From: Arthrobacter psychrochitiniphilus
GTDB lineage: Bacteria > Actinomycetota > Actinomycetes > Actinomycetales > Micrococcaceae
Assembly (NCBI RefSeq): GCF_003185915.1
Contig: NZ_QHLZ01000004.1
Span: 186,001-250,000 of the forward strand
Length of the DNA: 64,000 nt
Reading direction: 5' to 3'
Shown here: piece after piece, positions 9,331-17,721 of the stretch
Numbering within the stretch: position 1 is the stretch's first letter
How the letters are laid out: the number at the start of each line of letters is the position of its first letter
The notes under the pieces: generated by a model
What the model saw: only the letters and a program-made list of their open reading frames with translations
Database searches by the model: none
Told to the model about the DNA's origin: nothing
Position numbers and translations under genes: made by a program

Positions 9331-9483
9331 ATGGAATACATTGCAGTTATTCTGCCATCATTGGGTGTTGGTGCACTTTTCTACTTCGCCATGAAGGCAA
9401 TATTCAATGCGGATCGTTCAGAGCGTGAAGCAATGATAAAGGCGGAGCGGGAAGCGGATTCCTCCGGTGAACAAGGCAGCTAA
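9331..9483 (+). CDS. small single-span membrane protein between lysS and lsr2
   Basis: 50 residues. ATG 9331 follows TAGGAG (9313-9318, overlapping the lysS stop) and lies 14 bases after that stop. The peptide starts MEYIAVILPSLGVGALFYFA, a single membrane segment of about residues 3-24, followed by a strongly charged cytoplasmic tail rich in E, R and K and ending in DSSGEQGS. Coding is supported by the ribosome-binding site, the amphipathic layout and the tight spacing. I recall unnamed small proteins at this place in related genomes but assign no function. Confidence 0.7.
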   Translation: MEYIAVILPSLGVGALFYFAMKAIFNADRSEREAMIKAEREADSSGEQGS

Positions 9484-9505
9484 CGGCGCTGCTATTGATT
9501 GAACT

Positions 9506-9534
9506 TTGACGTGAAAGAATTTTCGAACCATAAT
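9506..9534 (+). promoter_or_regulatory. promoter of lsr2
   Basis: TTGACG (9506-9511), a 17-base spacer and CATAAT (9529-9534), a near-consensus sigma-70-type promoter. It lies in an unusually AT-rich stretch (about 9495-9570), so Lsr2, which prefers AT-rich DNA, may bind here and control itself. Confidence 0.65.
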
Positions 9535-9579
9535 TTATTCAGAAGTATTCATTAAATCTATGTTAGGCGATTACTCCCC

Positions 9580-9921
9580 ATGGCACAGAAAATTCACATC
9601 ACACTTGTAGACGATATTGACCAGAGCCCCGCTGATGAAAATGTCACCTTTGGGCTGGACGGTATCAGCTATGAAATTGACCTCTCAAACGAGAACGCAG
9701 AAGCATTGCGTACGGCACTTGGCAAATACATTGCTGCCGGGCGCCGTGCAGGAGGCCGTGCGGTCCGTGGTCGCGGAGCTGCGACTGCCCCCAAATCTGG
9801 CAGCGACGTAGCTCAGATCCGTGCTTGGGCTCGTGAAAATGGGTTCGAAGTCCACGAACGGGGCCGCATTCAGGCAGAGATTCGCGATGCCTACCATGCA
9901 GCGCAGGGCGGTCAGGCGTAA
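9580..9921 (+). CDS. lsr2: Lsr2 family nucleoid-associated protein
   Basis: 113 residues, the usual length. The N-terminal dimerisation part (MAQKIHITLVDDID, residues 1-60) is followed by a basic Gly/Arg linker and a C-terminal DNA-binding domain with the RGR hook at residues 94-96 inside IRAWARENGFEVHERGRI. Lsr2 bridges AT-rich DNA and silences foreign genes, much as H-NS does. It sits between lysS and clpC as in mycobacteria. The start ATG 9580 has no good ribosome-binding site but agrees with the family N-terminus. Confidence 0.95.
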   Translation: MAQKIHITLVDDIDQSPADENVTFGLDGISYEIDLSNENAEALRTALGKYIAAGRRAGGRAVRGRGAATAPKSGSDVAQIRAWARENGFEVHERGRIQAEIRDAYHAAQGGQA

Positions 9922-9951
9922 GCTTTTCCACGCTTAGCCCACCCAAGAACC

Positions 9952-9985
9952 ACGGCGGGGCCACCTCATGAGGTGGCCCCGCCGT
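9952..9985. terminator. terminator after lsr2, perfect 34-bp palindrome
   Basis: Arms ACGGCGGGGCCACCT and its complement around a self-complementary TCATGA tip form an uninterrupted 17-bp stem, followed by CGTACTTT. It separates lsr2 from clpC. Confidence 0.8.
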
Positions 9986-10054
9986 CGTACTTTAACCAGC
10001 AGGATCAAGGATTCTTATTTCCCCTGTGGCGAACACGCCCCCACGAGGCCCGGC

Positions 10055-10081
10055 TACTGCGTAGCATCAAAGTACGCAGTA
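10055..10081. promoter_or_regulatory. inverted repeat just before the clpC ribosome-binding site
   Basis: TACTGCGTA (10055-10063) and TACGCAGTA (10073-10081) form a perfect 9-bp inverted repeat with a 9-base spacer. It directly abuts the AAAGGAG of clpC. It could be an operator for a stress regulator or an mRNA hairpin limiting translation. I do not see an obvious match to the published ClgR motif. Confidence 0.5.
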
Positions 10082-10097
10082 AAAGGAGTGTGGCGAA

Positions 10098-12587
10098 ATG
10101 TTTGAGCGATTCACTGATCGAGCCCGACGTGTTGTTGTGCTGGCCCAAGAAGAGGCCCGCATGCTCAACCACAATTACATTGGCACGGAGCATATTCTGC
10201 TCGGCCTCATCCACGAGGGTGAAGGTGTTGCCGCCAAGGCCTTGGAGTCCTTGAACATTTCGCTGGACGGTGTTCGCGAACAGGTCCAAGAGATCATTGG
10301 GCAGGGGCAGCAAGCTCCTAGCGGGCACATCCCCTTCACCCCGCGCGCCAAGAAAGTTCTTGAACTTTCACTGCGTGAGGCGCTACAGCTGGGCCATAAC
10401 TACATTGGCACCGAGCACATCCTGCTCGGGCTGATCCGTGAAGGCGAAGGCGTTGCCGCGCAGGTGCTGGTAAAGCTCGGAGCGGATCTTGGACGCGTGC
10501 GCCAGCAGGTCAACCAGCTGCTTTCCGGCTACCAGGGCAAGGAGCCGGCGGCCAGTGGCGGCCAGCAACCCGAGGGCCAGCCCGCGGGTTCGGTGGTGCT
10601 GGACCAGTTTGGCCGGAACCTGACCCAGGCGGCACGGGAAAACAAGCTTGACCCGGTCATTGGGCGCGAGCATGAGATGGAACGCGTCATGCAGATCCTC
10701 TCTCGCCGCACCAAGAACAACCCGGTCCTCATTGGTGAGCCCGGCGTGGGCAAGACAGCCGTTGTTGAAGGTTTGGCGCAGGCCATTGTGCGCGGCGACG
10801 TGCCTGAGACCATCAAGGACAAGCAGCTGTACACCCTTGACCTGGGTTCCCTTGTGGCTGGTTCACGCTACCGAGGTGACTTTGAGGAGCGCCTGAAGAA
10901 GGTCCTCAAGGAAATCCGCACCCGCGGGGACATCATCCTCTTCATTGACGAAATCCACACCCTTGTGGGTGCCGGTGCCGCCGAAGGTGCCATCGATGCT
11001 GCCTCGATCCTCAAGCCCATGTTGGCTCGTGGTGAACTGCAGACCATTGGTGCCACTACCTTGGATGAGTACCGCAAGCACATTGAGAAGGACGCCGCTC
11101 TTGAGCGCCGCTTCCAGCCCATCCAGGTGATGGAACCCACCGTTCCGCTGACCATTGAGATCCTCAAGGGCCTGCGTGATCGCTACGAGGCACACCACCG
11201 CGTCTCGATCACCGACGGTGCGCTGACGGCGGCTGCTACGTTGGCTGACCGCTACATCAGTGACCGCTTCCTACCGGACAAGGCCATCGATTTGATCGAT
11301 GAGGCCGGTGCCCGTCTGCGCATCCGTCGCATGACTGCACCACCCGAGCTCAAGGCCATGGATGGTGAAATTGCTGCTGTCAAGAAGCGCAAGGAAGACG
11401 CCATTGACGCTCAGGACTTTGAGGGTGCCGCCTCGTTGCGCGACGATGAGCAGAAGCTCATCACCGCCCGTGCCGAGAAAGAACGCCTGTGGAAGTCAGG
11501 TGGCCTGGATGAGATCTCCGAGGTCGACGAAGAACTCATCGCTGAGGTATTGGCGAACTCCACCGGTATCCCGGTCTTCAAGCTGACCGAGGCCGAGTCC
11601 ACGCGTCTGCTGAAGATGGAAGATGAACTGCACAAGCGTGTGGTGGGTCAGAACGAAGCCATCAAGTCCATCTCGCAGGCGATCCGCCGTACGCGTTCGG
11701 GGTTGAAAGACCCCAAGCGTCCGGGTGGTTCGTTCATCTTTGCCGGTCCCACCGGTGTTGGTAAGACCGAGCTGGCCAAGGCCTTGGCTGAGTTCCTCTT
11801 CGGCGACGAAGACGCACTCATCACCTTGGACATGTCCGAGTACTCGGAAAAGCACACGGTTTCGCGCCTGTTCGGTGCCCCTCCGGGCTACGTTGGCTAC
11901 GAAGAAGGCGGGCAGCTGACCGAGAAGGTCCGCCGCCGTCCGTTCTCCGTCGTTCTGTTCGACGAGGTTGAAAAGGCGCACGCAGACCTGTTCAACTCGC
12001 TGCTGCAGATTCTCGAAGATGGTCGTCTGACCGACAGCCAGGGCCGGGTGGTGGACTTCAAGAACACCATCATCATCATGACAACCAACTTGGGAACGCG
12101 CGACATCTCCAAGTCGATTGCCACTGGATTCCAGTCCGGCTCGGACACACAGACCGGCTACAACCGGATGAAGGCACGCGTCTCGGAGGAGCTCAAGCAG
12201 CACTTCCGCCCCGAGTTCCTGAACCGTGTTGATGACGTTGTGGTGTTCCCGCAGCTCACACAGGACGAGATCATCGAGATCGTGGACTTCATGGTTGCAC
12301 GCTTGGAGACTCGTTTGGCAGATAAGGGCATGGGCATTGAGCTCACCCCGGCCGCGAAGGTCCTGCTGGCCACCAAGGGCTACGATCCGGCGATGGGTGC
12401 CCGGCCGCTGCGCCGCACCATCCAGCGTGAGATTGAGGATAACCTCTCCGAAAAGATTCTCTTCGGTGAGCTCAAGGATGGCGACATCGTTTCAGTGGGC
12501 GTTGAGGGCGAGGGCGACGAGGCGAAGTTCACCTTTGTGGGCACGGCCAAGCCGAACATCCCGGACGCCATCACGGCCTCGGCCTAA
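10098..12587 (+). CDS. clpC: ATP-dependent Clp protease ATP-binding subunit ClpC
   Basis: 829 residues. Hexameric AAA+ unfoldase that feeds substrates to ClpP. The N-domain consists of two repeats (about residues 1-70 and 80-145), AAA-1 has Walker A GEPGVGKT at 213-220, a UVR/coiled-coil middle domain lies at about 420-460, and AAA-2 has Walker A GPTGVGKT near 550. AAAGGAG 10 bases before ATG 10098 is the ribosome-binding site. Length and order match actinobacterial ClpC1. It has its own terminator and is monocistronic as far as seen. Confidence 0.97.
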   Translation: MFERFTDRARRVVVLAQEEARMLNHNYIGTEHILLGLIHEGEGVAAKALESLNISLDGVREQVQEIIGQGQQAPSGHIPFTPRAKKVLELSLREALQLGHNYIGTEHILLGLIREGEGVAAQVLVKLGADLGRVRQQVNQLLSGYQGKEPAASGGQQPEGQPAGSVVLDQFGRNLTQAARENKLDPVIGREHEMERVMQILSRRTKNNPVLIGEPGVGKTAVVEGLAQAIVRGDVPETIKDKQLYTLDLGSLVAGSRYRGDFEERLKKVLKEIRTRGDIILFIDEIHTLVGAGAAEGAIDAASILKPMLARGELQTIGATTLDEYRKHIEKDAALERRFQPIQVMEPTVPLTIEILKGLRDRYEAHHRVSITDGALTAAATLADRYISDRFLPDKAIDLIDEAGARLRIRRMTAPPELKAMDGEIAAVKKRKEDAIDAQDFEGAASLRDDEQKLITARAEKERLWKSGGLDEISEVDEELIAEVLANSTGIPVFKLTEAESTRLLKMEDELHKRVVGQNEAIKSISQAIRRTRSGLKDPKRPGGSFIFAGPTGVGKTELAKALAEFLFGDEDALITLDMSEYSEKHTVSRLFGAPPGYVGYEEGGQLTEKVRRRPFSVVLFDEVEKAHADLFNSLLQILEDGRLTDSQGRVVDFKNTIIIMTTNLGTRDISKSIATGFQSGSDTQTGYNRMKARVSEELKQHFRPEFLNRVDDVVVFPQLTQDEIIEIVDFMVARLETRLADKGMGIELTPAAKVLLATKGYDPAMGARPLRRTIQREIEDNLSEKILFGELKDGDIVSVGVEGEGDEAKFTFVGTAKPNIPDAITASA

Positions 12588-12623
12588 AGAACCAAAGCTA
12601 AAGCAACAAAGTAGTACCTCGCC

Positions 12624-12655
12624 AGACGCCCGGTTAGTTAGCTAACCGGGCGTCT
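12624..12655 (+). terminator. terminator after clpC
   Basis: Perfect 14-bp inverted repeat AGACGCCCGGTTAG / CTAACCGGGCGTCT with a 4-base loop, 37 bases after the clpC stop. Confidence 0.8.
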
Positions 12656-12696
12656 GTGGTTTAAGTGGGATGTGGTTTAAGTGGTGGCGGTTTAAG
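12655..12696 (+). repeat. three spaced GGTTTAAG direct repeats upstream of argA
   Basis: GGTTTAAG occurs at 12658-12665, 12674-12681 and 12689-12696, a 16- and 15-base period. The first two copies are identical over TGTGGTTTAAGTGG. The third copy overlaps the expected -35 region of the argA promoter, so the array may be an operator. Confidence 0.55.
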
Positions 12697-12711
12697 GTGC
12701 CCCCGGGGTCA

Positions 12712-12717
12712 TAGACT
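12712..12717 (+). promoter_or_regulatory. -10 box of a leaderless promoter for argA
   Basis: TAGACT, six bases, then GTG 12724 without a Shine-Dalgarno sequence. Confidence 0.55.
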
Positions 12718-12723
12718 GAAGCG

Positions 12724-13245
12724 GTGACTGCACAAATCATTGCCCCCGCTATTGTCCTCCGGCCTGCCAGGACGGCCGATGTCCACGCCATCAAGAATCT
12801 GGTGGCCCCGCTGGCCGAGAAGAGAATTCTGATTTCCAAGGAGTCCGTCACCTACTTCGAGGCCATCCAAGAATTTTTGATTGCAGAAATTGATGGCGAA
12901 ATTGTTGGCTGCGGGGCGCTGCACGTCATGTGGGAAGACCTTGCAGAGATCCGCACCCTCGCCACTACTGATACCTTGCGGGGCAGGGGAATTGGCCGGG
13001 CGATCGTTGAAAAGTTGCTGGTAAATGCCAGAGTACTCGGCGTCAGCCGTGTCTTTTGCCTGACCTTCGAGGTGGACTTCTTTCTCCGCAGTGGTTTCAC
13101 CGTCATGGCCGACCAGAGCGTTGTTGATCCCGCCGTTTACTCCGAACTGCTGCGATCCGCCGATGAAGGTGTTGCCGAATTTTTGGATCTCGCCCGGGTT
13201 AAACCCAATACTCTGGGCAATACCAGGATGATCTGCCAGTTGTAG
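12724..13245 (+). CDS. argA: amino-acid N-acetyltransferase (N-acetylglutamate synthase, single GNAT domain)
   Basis: 173 residues. It acetylates glutamate with acetyl-CoA, the first step of arginine synthesis. The GNAT acetyl-CoA loop is seen as RGRGIGRAIVEKLL (about residues 88-101), and the C-terminal VAEFLDLARVKPNTLGN segment is typical of the short actinobacterial enzyme represented by Rv2747 of M. tuberculosis, which lacks the amino-acid-kinase domain of classical ArgA. GTG 12724 is supported by the leaderless promoter spacing. It stands alone; no arginine genes are adjacent. Confidence 0.85.
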   Translation: MTAQIIAPAIVLRPARTADVHAIKNLVAPLAEKRILISKESVTYFEAIQEFLIAEIDGEIVGCGALHVMWEDLAEIRTLATTDTLRGRGIGRAIVEKLLVNARVLGVSRVFCLTFEVDFFLRSGFTVMADQSVVDPAVYSELLRSADEGVAEFLDLARVKPNTLGNTRMICQL

Positions 13246-13361
13246 TAACCGCAGCGAAGAGCTGACATCTCTACCAACGGGGCATAGGCCCGGGTAGGGT
13301 TCAGAGGGGTGCCGTTTCAAGGGACCCCACTAATCGCTGTGTGATTTCGGAGGGTTTAGTC

Positions 13362-14363
13362 ATGAAAAAGCTCATCAATGATCCCAAGACGGTAGTCGAT
13401 GAATCGGTGGAGGGATTTGGCCAGGCACATGCCGGACATGTAAGGGTGCACACTGATCCGCTCTTTGTGACCCGTAAGGACGCGCCCCGGGCCGGCAAGG
13501 TGGGGCTAATTTCGGGCGGTGGCAGTGGCCATGAGCCCTTGCACGCAGGCTATGTGGGATACGGCATGCTGGACGCCGCAGTTCCCGGCCCCATGTTCAC
13601 CTCGCCTACTCCCGACGCCATTATTCCGGCGACCATCGCAGCCAACGCTGGCGCCGGCGTGGTGCATATTGTCAAGAACTACACCGGTGACGTGCTCAAC
13701 TTTGAGACGGCAGCCGAAATGGCTGAGGCTGAAGGCGTTTCTGTCCGCACCGTCCTAGTCAACGACGACGTTGCCGTGGAGGACTCGCTATACACGGCAG
13801 GGCGCCGCGGGGTGGCTGGGACCGTGCTGGTGGAAAAGATCGCAGGTGCTGCCGCAGAGCGCGGGGATGATCTGGACGGCGTGGCCGCAATTGGCCAGCG
13901 CGTCAATGACAACGTGCGCAGCATGGGTGTTGCACTGTCCGCCTGCACTGTCCCTCATGCCGGGGTGCCCAGTTTTGAACTGGCCGAGGATGAGATTGAG
14001 ATTGGCATTGGCATTCACGGCGAACCGGGGCGCCACAAGATTCCCATGGAGAACGCCGACGCAATTACGCAACGGCTGCTGGAGCCGATCTTGAGCGACC
14101 TTGCTCCGGCGGCAGGGGAGCGGGTACTGCTCTTTGTCAACGGCATGGGCGGCACCCCGGCAAGTGAGCTGTACATTGTGTACCGGCACGCCGCCAAGGT
14201 CCTGGAAGCTGCCGGACTCATTGTGGAACGCTCGCTGGTGGGCAACTACATCACCGCCTTGGAAATGCAGGGCTGCTCAATCTCGGTGCTGCGCCTGGAC
14301 GATGAAATGATTGAGCTGTGGGATGCACCCGTGAACACGCCTGCACTGCGCTGGGGGATGTAA
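13362..14363 (+). CDS. dhaK: PTS-dependent dihydroxyacetone kinase, subunit DhaK
   Basis: 333 residues from ATG 13362, which follows GGAGGG (13349-13354) at a 7-base spacing; an in-frame GTG seven codons upstream has no such site. DhaK binds dihydroxyacetone covalently. Signature GGGSGHEP places a histidine at residue 57, and a second histidine lies in [10 protein letters not shown], where the substrate-binding histidine of the family is found. It is directly followed by dhaL (stop TAA then ATG with no gap) and dhaM, giving the complete three-subunit enzyme. Confidence 0.95.
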   Translation: MKKLINDPKTVVDESVEGFGQAHAGHVRVHTDPLFVTRKDAPRAGKVGLISGGGSGHEPLHAGYVGYGMLDAAVPGPMFTSPTPDAIIPATIAANAGAGVVHIVKNYTGDVLNFETAAEMAEAEGVSVRTVLVNDDVAVEDSLYTAGRRGVAGTVLVEKIAGAAAERGDDLDGVAAIGQRVNDNVRSMGVALSACTVPHAGVPSFELAEDEIEIGIGIHGEPGRHKIPMENADAITQRLLEPILSDLAPAAGERVLLFVNGMGGTPASELYIVYRHAAKVLEAAGLIVERSLVGNYITALEMQGCSISVLRLDDEMIELWDAPVNTPALRWGM

Positions 14364-15008
14364 ATGAAACCGACACTTGACACTGCCTGGGCCGTGCAAT
14401 GGCTGCGGCTGGCAGCAAAGGTCATTGCCGAAAACCGGATGGCCTTGATTGAGCTGGACAGGGTCATTGGAGACGGGGACCACGGCGAAAATATGGACCG
14501 CGGCTTCAGTGCCGTCCTGACGAAGCTCGACGCCGAGCCGCCCGCCACCCCCGGAGCCGCCTTCAAGCTGGTGGCAATGACGTTGATGTCGAAGGTGGGA
14601 GGGGCTGCAGGGCCGCTCTATGGCACGGCATTCCTGCGTGCCGCCTCAGCCGTGGGGGACGCAGCCGAGCTGGATTCAAACACGCTCGCCGCCGCCCTGG
14701 CCGCCGCACGGGACGGTGTGGTTGCCCGTGGCAAGGCGTCAGTGGGAGAGAAGACCATGATTGACGCCTGGACCCCGGCCGTGGACGCCGCGTCCGCAGC
14801 TGCTGCCTCCGGGGCCACTCCGGCGGCCCTCTTGGCTGCGGCAGCCACGGCTGCCGAGGCCGGTTCCGTCTCCACGGATCCATTGATTGCCCGCAAGGGC
14901 CGCGCCAGCTATCTGGGGGAGCGGGCGATTGGGCACCGCGATCCGGGCTCGGTCTCCTCGGCACTGATTTTGCGTGCAGCAGCACAGGCCGCGGGGGAGG
15001 GCGCATGA
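14364..15008 (+). CDS. dhaL: PTS-dependent dihydroxyacetone kinase, ADP-binding subunit DhaL
   Basis: 214 residues. DhaL carries the tightly bound nucleotide that passes phosphate from DhaM to dihydroxyacetone on DhaK. The metal/nucleotide signature IGDGDHGENM lies near residues 34-43, and the ending with GERAIGHRDPGSVSS is typical of the family. It begins at the base after the dhaK stop and its last bases overlap dhaM by four (ATGA), so the three are one operon. Confidence 0.95.
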   Translation: MKPTLDTAWAVQWLRLAAKVIAENRMALIELDRVIGDGDHGENMDRGFSAVLTKLDAEPPATPGAAFKLVAMTLMSKVGGAAGPLYGTAFLRAASAVGDAAELDSNTLAAALAAARDGVVARGKASVGEKTMIDAWTPAVDAASAAAASGATPAALLAAAATAAEAGSVSTDPLIARKGRASYLGERAIGHRDPGSVSSALILRAAAQAAGEGA

Positions 15009-15706
15009 GCGTAGGGTTGGTCATTGTCTCCCACAGCACCCAGCTGGCGGCCGGGGTTGTTGAACTGGCCGAGCAGATGGCCCCCGATGTGGTTTTGATT
15101 CCCGCCGGTGGCATGGACGACGGCGGCATTGGGACATCGCTGGAAAAGGTCATGAGTGCGCTGGGGGAGGCAGATACCGGGGCCGGGGCAGTGGTGCTGA
15201 CCGATCTTGGCTCGGCCGTCATGACGGCCGAAGCCGCGCTGGAATTCATGGGCAGCCCCGAGCTGGTCCGCTTGGCCGACGCGCCTTTGGTTGAAGGTGC
15301 GGTTGCTGCCGCGGTGGCCGCACAATCCGGGGCATCACTCGAGGTGGTACTCAAGGCCGCCGAGACGGCGCTGGCTGCACCAGCCATATCCGCCGTACCC
15401 GCGCCGGCCGCTGCCGAGGGGCCAGCTTCATCCGCTGCCGTGGCTGATACCGCTGTGACGGCTGTGCTGAGGCTCATCAACCCCATGGGCCTGCACGCCC
15501 GCCCGGCGGGGGCGCTGGCAGGCGCACTCGGGGCCATGGATGTGGATATTGAAATCAACGGGGTGGACGGGCAGTCGGTCATGATGCTGATGACGCTCGG
15601 TGCCGCACAGGGCACGGAGCTGAACGTCTCGGCCACGGGTCCGGACGCGCAACGGGCCGTGGAACTGGTGCGCACGCAAGTGGAAGCCGGATTCGGAGAG
15701 ATCTGA
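15005..15706 (+). CDS. dhaM: dihydroxyacetone kinase phosphotransferase subunit DhaM (EIIA-HPr fusion)
   Basis: 233 residues. The N-terminal mannose-type EIIA domain (about 1-125) has its phosphorylatable histidine at position 10 in VIVSHS. An Ala/Pro-rich linker follows, then an HPr domain from about 150 with the active histidine in MGLHARPAG. The enzyme-I-like third domain of E. coli DhaM is absent, so phosphate must come from a separate PtsI; ptsI and ptsH lie at 34.5-36.6 kb. It uses phosphoenolpyruvate, not ATP, as the ultimate donor. Confidence 0.93.
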   Translation: MSVGLVIVSHSTQLAAGVVELAEQMAPDVVLIPAGGMDDGGIGTSLEKVMSALGEADTGAGAVVLTDLGSAVMTAEAALEFMGSPELVRLADAPLVEGAVAAAVAAQSGASLEVVLKAAETALAAPAISAVPAPAAAEGPASSAAVADTAVTAVLRLINPMGLHARPAGALAGALGAMDVDIEINGVDGQSVMMLMTLGAAQGTELNVSATGPDAQRAVELVRTQVEAGFGEI

Positions 15707-15763
15707 GATACCAGGACGTGGTGGCTGTCATTTTCGGGTGGTTCGCGCGCCGGCAAGGCGATG

Positions 15764-15825
15764 CGGAGGTAGTTGTTAAGATCGGAGGCCTGTCCACAGG
15801 CCTCCGATCTTAACAACTACCTCCG
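15764..15825. repeat. long perfect hairpin, copy 1 of a repeated palindrome
   Basis: Two 30-base arms (15764-15793 and 15796-15825) pair without mismatch around a CC tip. The arm contains GTTGTTAAGATCGGAGGCC. It lies between the convergent ends of dhaM and mutY and lacks a T-run. A second copy at 55597-55660 differs by two compensated base pairs and has a GG tip. Confidence 0.85.
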
Positions 15826-15868
15826 TTGCTGTCATCTGCCCGTCATTTCAGCTCCAGCGGCCTGAGGG

Positions 15869-16816
15869 TTACGCGGGGAGTTGGTACCCGGCGGGTGAGA
15901 GCTGGGCTAGGCCGTCTACCACCAGGCCTGCGAGGGCACGCTCTAGTTGGGGCGCGTGGGTGTTCAACTGGTGCAGTTTTGCCAGCTCGGCCGTTACTTC
16001 CAGGTGTAACTGGGCAGCCTGTGCATCCCACAGGAGGTCTGCATGGATGGGCGAGCTGGCAGCCCGCAGCACAGCCATAACCGCCCCGCGCACCTGCCTG
16101 TCTGTCCCAGCCCATGGTTGCCCTTTTGGAATGTAGGTAGGTTCCGGCTGGCCCGCAGCAATCCAGGCACATTGCTCAAACACAGGGCATTGCTCACACT
16201 TTGGGCTCCTAGCCGTGCAGATCAAAGCCCCCAATTCCATCACTGATGCGTTCCACAGCACAGATTTATCGCGGTCCTCGGGCAGGAGCTGGGCCGCCAA
16301 TGTCATTTCGGCAGCAGTTAGTGCCGGTGCCGGCAGTGCTTGGCCAATGACTAGCCGGGCGTGCACTCTACGGATATTGGTGTCCACCACGGTGGTGCGC
16401 TGGCCATACGCGAACGCGGCAACCGCCGCAGCCGTGTACGTCCCCACGCCGGGAAGCGCCAGAAGTTCCGTGTACGTGTTCGGCACAGCGCCGTCGTACT
16501 TTTGAAGAATTTCAGTGGCGGCAGCATGCAGCCGTAAAGCTCGCCGGGGGTAGCCCAAACGGCCCCAGGCGCGCAGCACCTCGGCGGCCGGAGCCGCCGC
16601 GAAGTCTGCCGGGGTGGGCCAGCGCTCCATCCACGCTTCCCACACCGGTTGCACCCTCACCACGGGTGTCTGCTGCAACATGATCTCGCTGACAAGAATG
16701 CCCCAGGCAGAGCAATCATGGCGCCATGGCAGGTCTCTGGCTTCGCGCTGGAACCAGGCATTGATGCGGTGGTGCAGGACTTCTGTGGGAACGCGGGAGG
16801 GCGCTGTGGTGGGCAT
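15869..16816 (-). CDS. mutY: A/G-specific adenine glycosylase
   Basis: 315 residues from ATG 16816, which has AAGGA six bases upstream; a longer in-frame start 16 codons earlier lacks one. It removes adenine opposite 8-oxoguanine. The catalytic glutamate is in SEIMLQQT (E44), the HhH-GPD hairpin LPGVGTYTAAA is at 121-131, and the catalytic aspartate is D145 in VVDTNIRR. The iron-sulphur ligands are C200, C207, C210 and C216. The 8-oxoG-recognition (NUDIX-like) C-terminal domain is short, as in other actinobacterial MutY. Confidence 0.93.
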   Translation of the reverse strand: MPTTAPSRVPTEVLHHRINAWFQREARDLPWRHDCSAWGILVSEIMLQQTPVVRVQPVWEAWMERWPTPADFAAAPAAEVLRAWGRLGYPRRALRLHAAATEILQKYDGAVPNTYTELLALPGVGTYTAAAVAAFAYGQRTTVVDTNIRRVHARLVIGQALPAPALTAAEMTLAAQLLPEDRDKSVLWNASVMELGALICTARSPKCEQCPVFEQCAWIAAGQPEPTYIPKGQPWAGTDRQVRGAVMAVLRAASSPIHADLLWDAQAAQLHLEVTAELAKLHQLNTHAPQLERALAGLVVDGLAQLSPAGYQLPA

Positions 16817-16954
16817 GAATTTCCTTGCGAGGGAGAACTGGCCGGTGGCCAGGGTGATGAACATAGCGGGGAAGGTGAGCGTTCCTTTTAGCGTAGCCGC
16901 TAACGGTTTGGCGGCTGACGGCGTGGTTGGTCAGGCGCAGCTCCGGGATTTCGC

Positions 16955-16960
16955 TAGGCT
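16955..16960 (+). promoter_or_regulatory. -10 box of a probable leaderless promoter
   Basis: TAGGCT, seven bases, then GTG 16968. No ribosome-binding site precedes that start. Confidence 0.45.
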
Positions 16961-16967
16961 TGGGTTT

Positions 16968-17672
16968 GTGGGAAATTCAAGTAGTTCCGGACGTGGCAAG
17001 AATTCCTCAGTTGCGCCCGGTGGCAAACCCGCATCGACGGGCGCAGGGCCTCAGGGAAAGCCACCACGGCAGCCCGGTGTTTCAGCCAAGGTCTACCGCC
17101 GGCGTCGCATGGTAGTGGCGGTCCTGACGCTGCTGGTTGTAGCCGCGATTGTGGCAGGAACCTTCTTGATCTCCGGGTTCCTTGGCGGTGGGAGCAAAAA
17201 TGATACCCAACCTGCTGTGGTTGGCAACAGCCCTACTGAAAAAGCCAAGCCCGCTGCCAAGGCGGGAACTCCGCCGTCGGATGTGTGCGATGAGGCCGGG
17301 ATCAAAGTCAAGGCCAGCGTAGACAAACCCTCCTATGGGCCAGATGATCATCCAGTGCTCACCCTGCAGGTGACAAATTCCGGCAAGACCCATTGCGATA
17401 TCAACGTGGGAACCAGCCAAATGGAATTTTTGATCACCAGTGGCGAAGACATCATCTTCAACTCCGCGTACTGCCAAATGGATAGCACGGATCTGGTCAA
17501 GAACCTGGCCCCGGGTGCTTCGGAGAAAGCCAACTTTGTGTGGCAGCAGAACCGGACGGCACCTGACTGCGCCAAGGTAGTCTCCCAACCCGGCCGCGGT
17601 GGCGCCACGTATGTTCTGGTGGCCACCCTAGGGAAATGGTCCAGCGAAAAGGTCACCTTCACCTTGACGTAG
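16968..17672 (+). CDS. membrane-anchored protein with an extracellular beta-rich domain, unknown function
   Basis: 234 residues from GTG 16968; the frame is open further upstream but there it only shadows mutY on the other strand. Residues 1-45 are a Ser/Gly/Pro-rich basic cytoplasmic tail ending in KVYRRRR. One membrane segment follows (about 47-69), then a linker and a C-terminal domain (about 100-234) with four cysteines and an immunoglobulin-like pattern (HPVLTLQVTNSGKTHCDINV). It occupies the place of Rv3587c, a membrane protein next to disA in M. tuberculosis. Envelope-located; role unknown. Confidence 0.75.
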   Translation: MGNSSSSGRGKNSSVAPGGKPASTGAGPQGKPPRQPGVSAKVYRRRRMVVAVLTLLVVAAIVAGTFLISGFLGGGSKNDTQPAVVGNSPTEKAKPAAKAGTPPSDVCDEAGIKVKASVDKPSYGPDDHPVLTLQVTNSGKTHCDINVGTSQMEFLITSGEDIIFNSAYCQMDSTDLVKNLAPGASEKANFVWQQNRTAPDCAKVVSQPGRGGATYVLVATLGKWSSEKVTFTLT

Positions 17673-17721
17673 CAACTGGCGCCCGTGGACTAGCTTGTGG
17701 CACCCCTGCCGCAGCTGCGGG

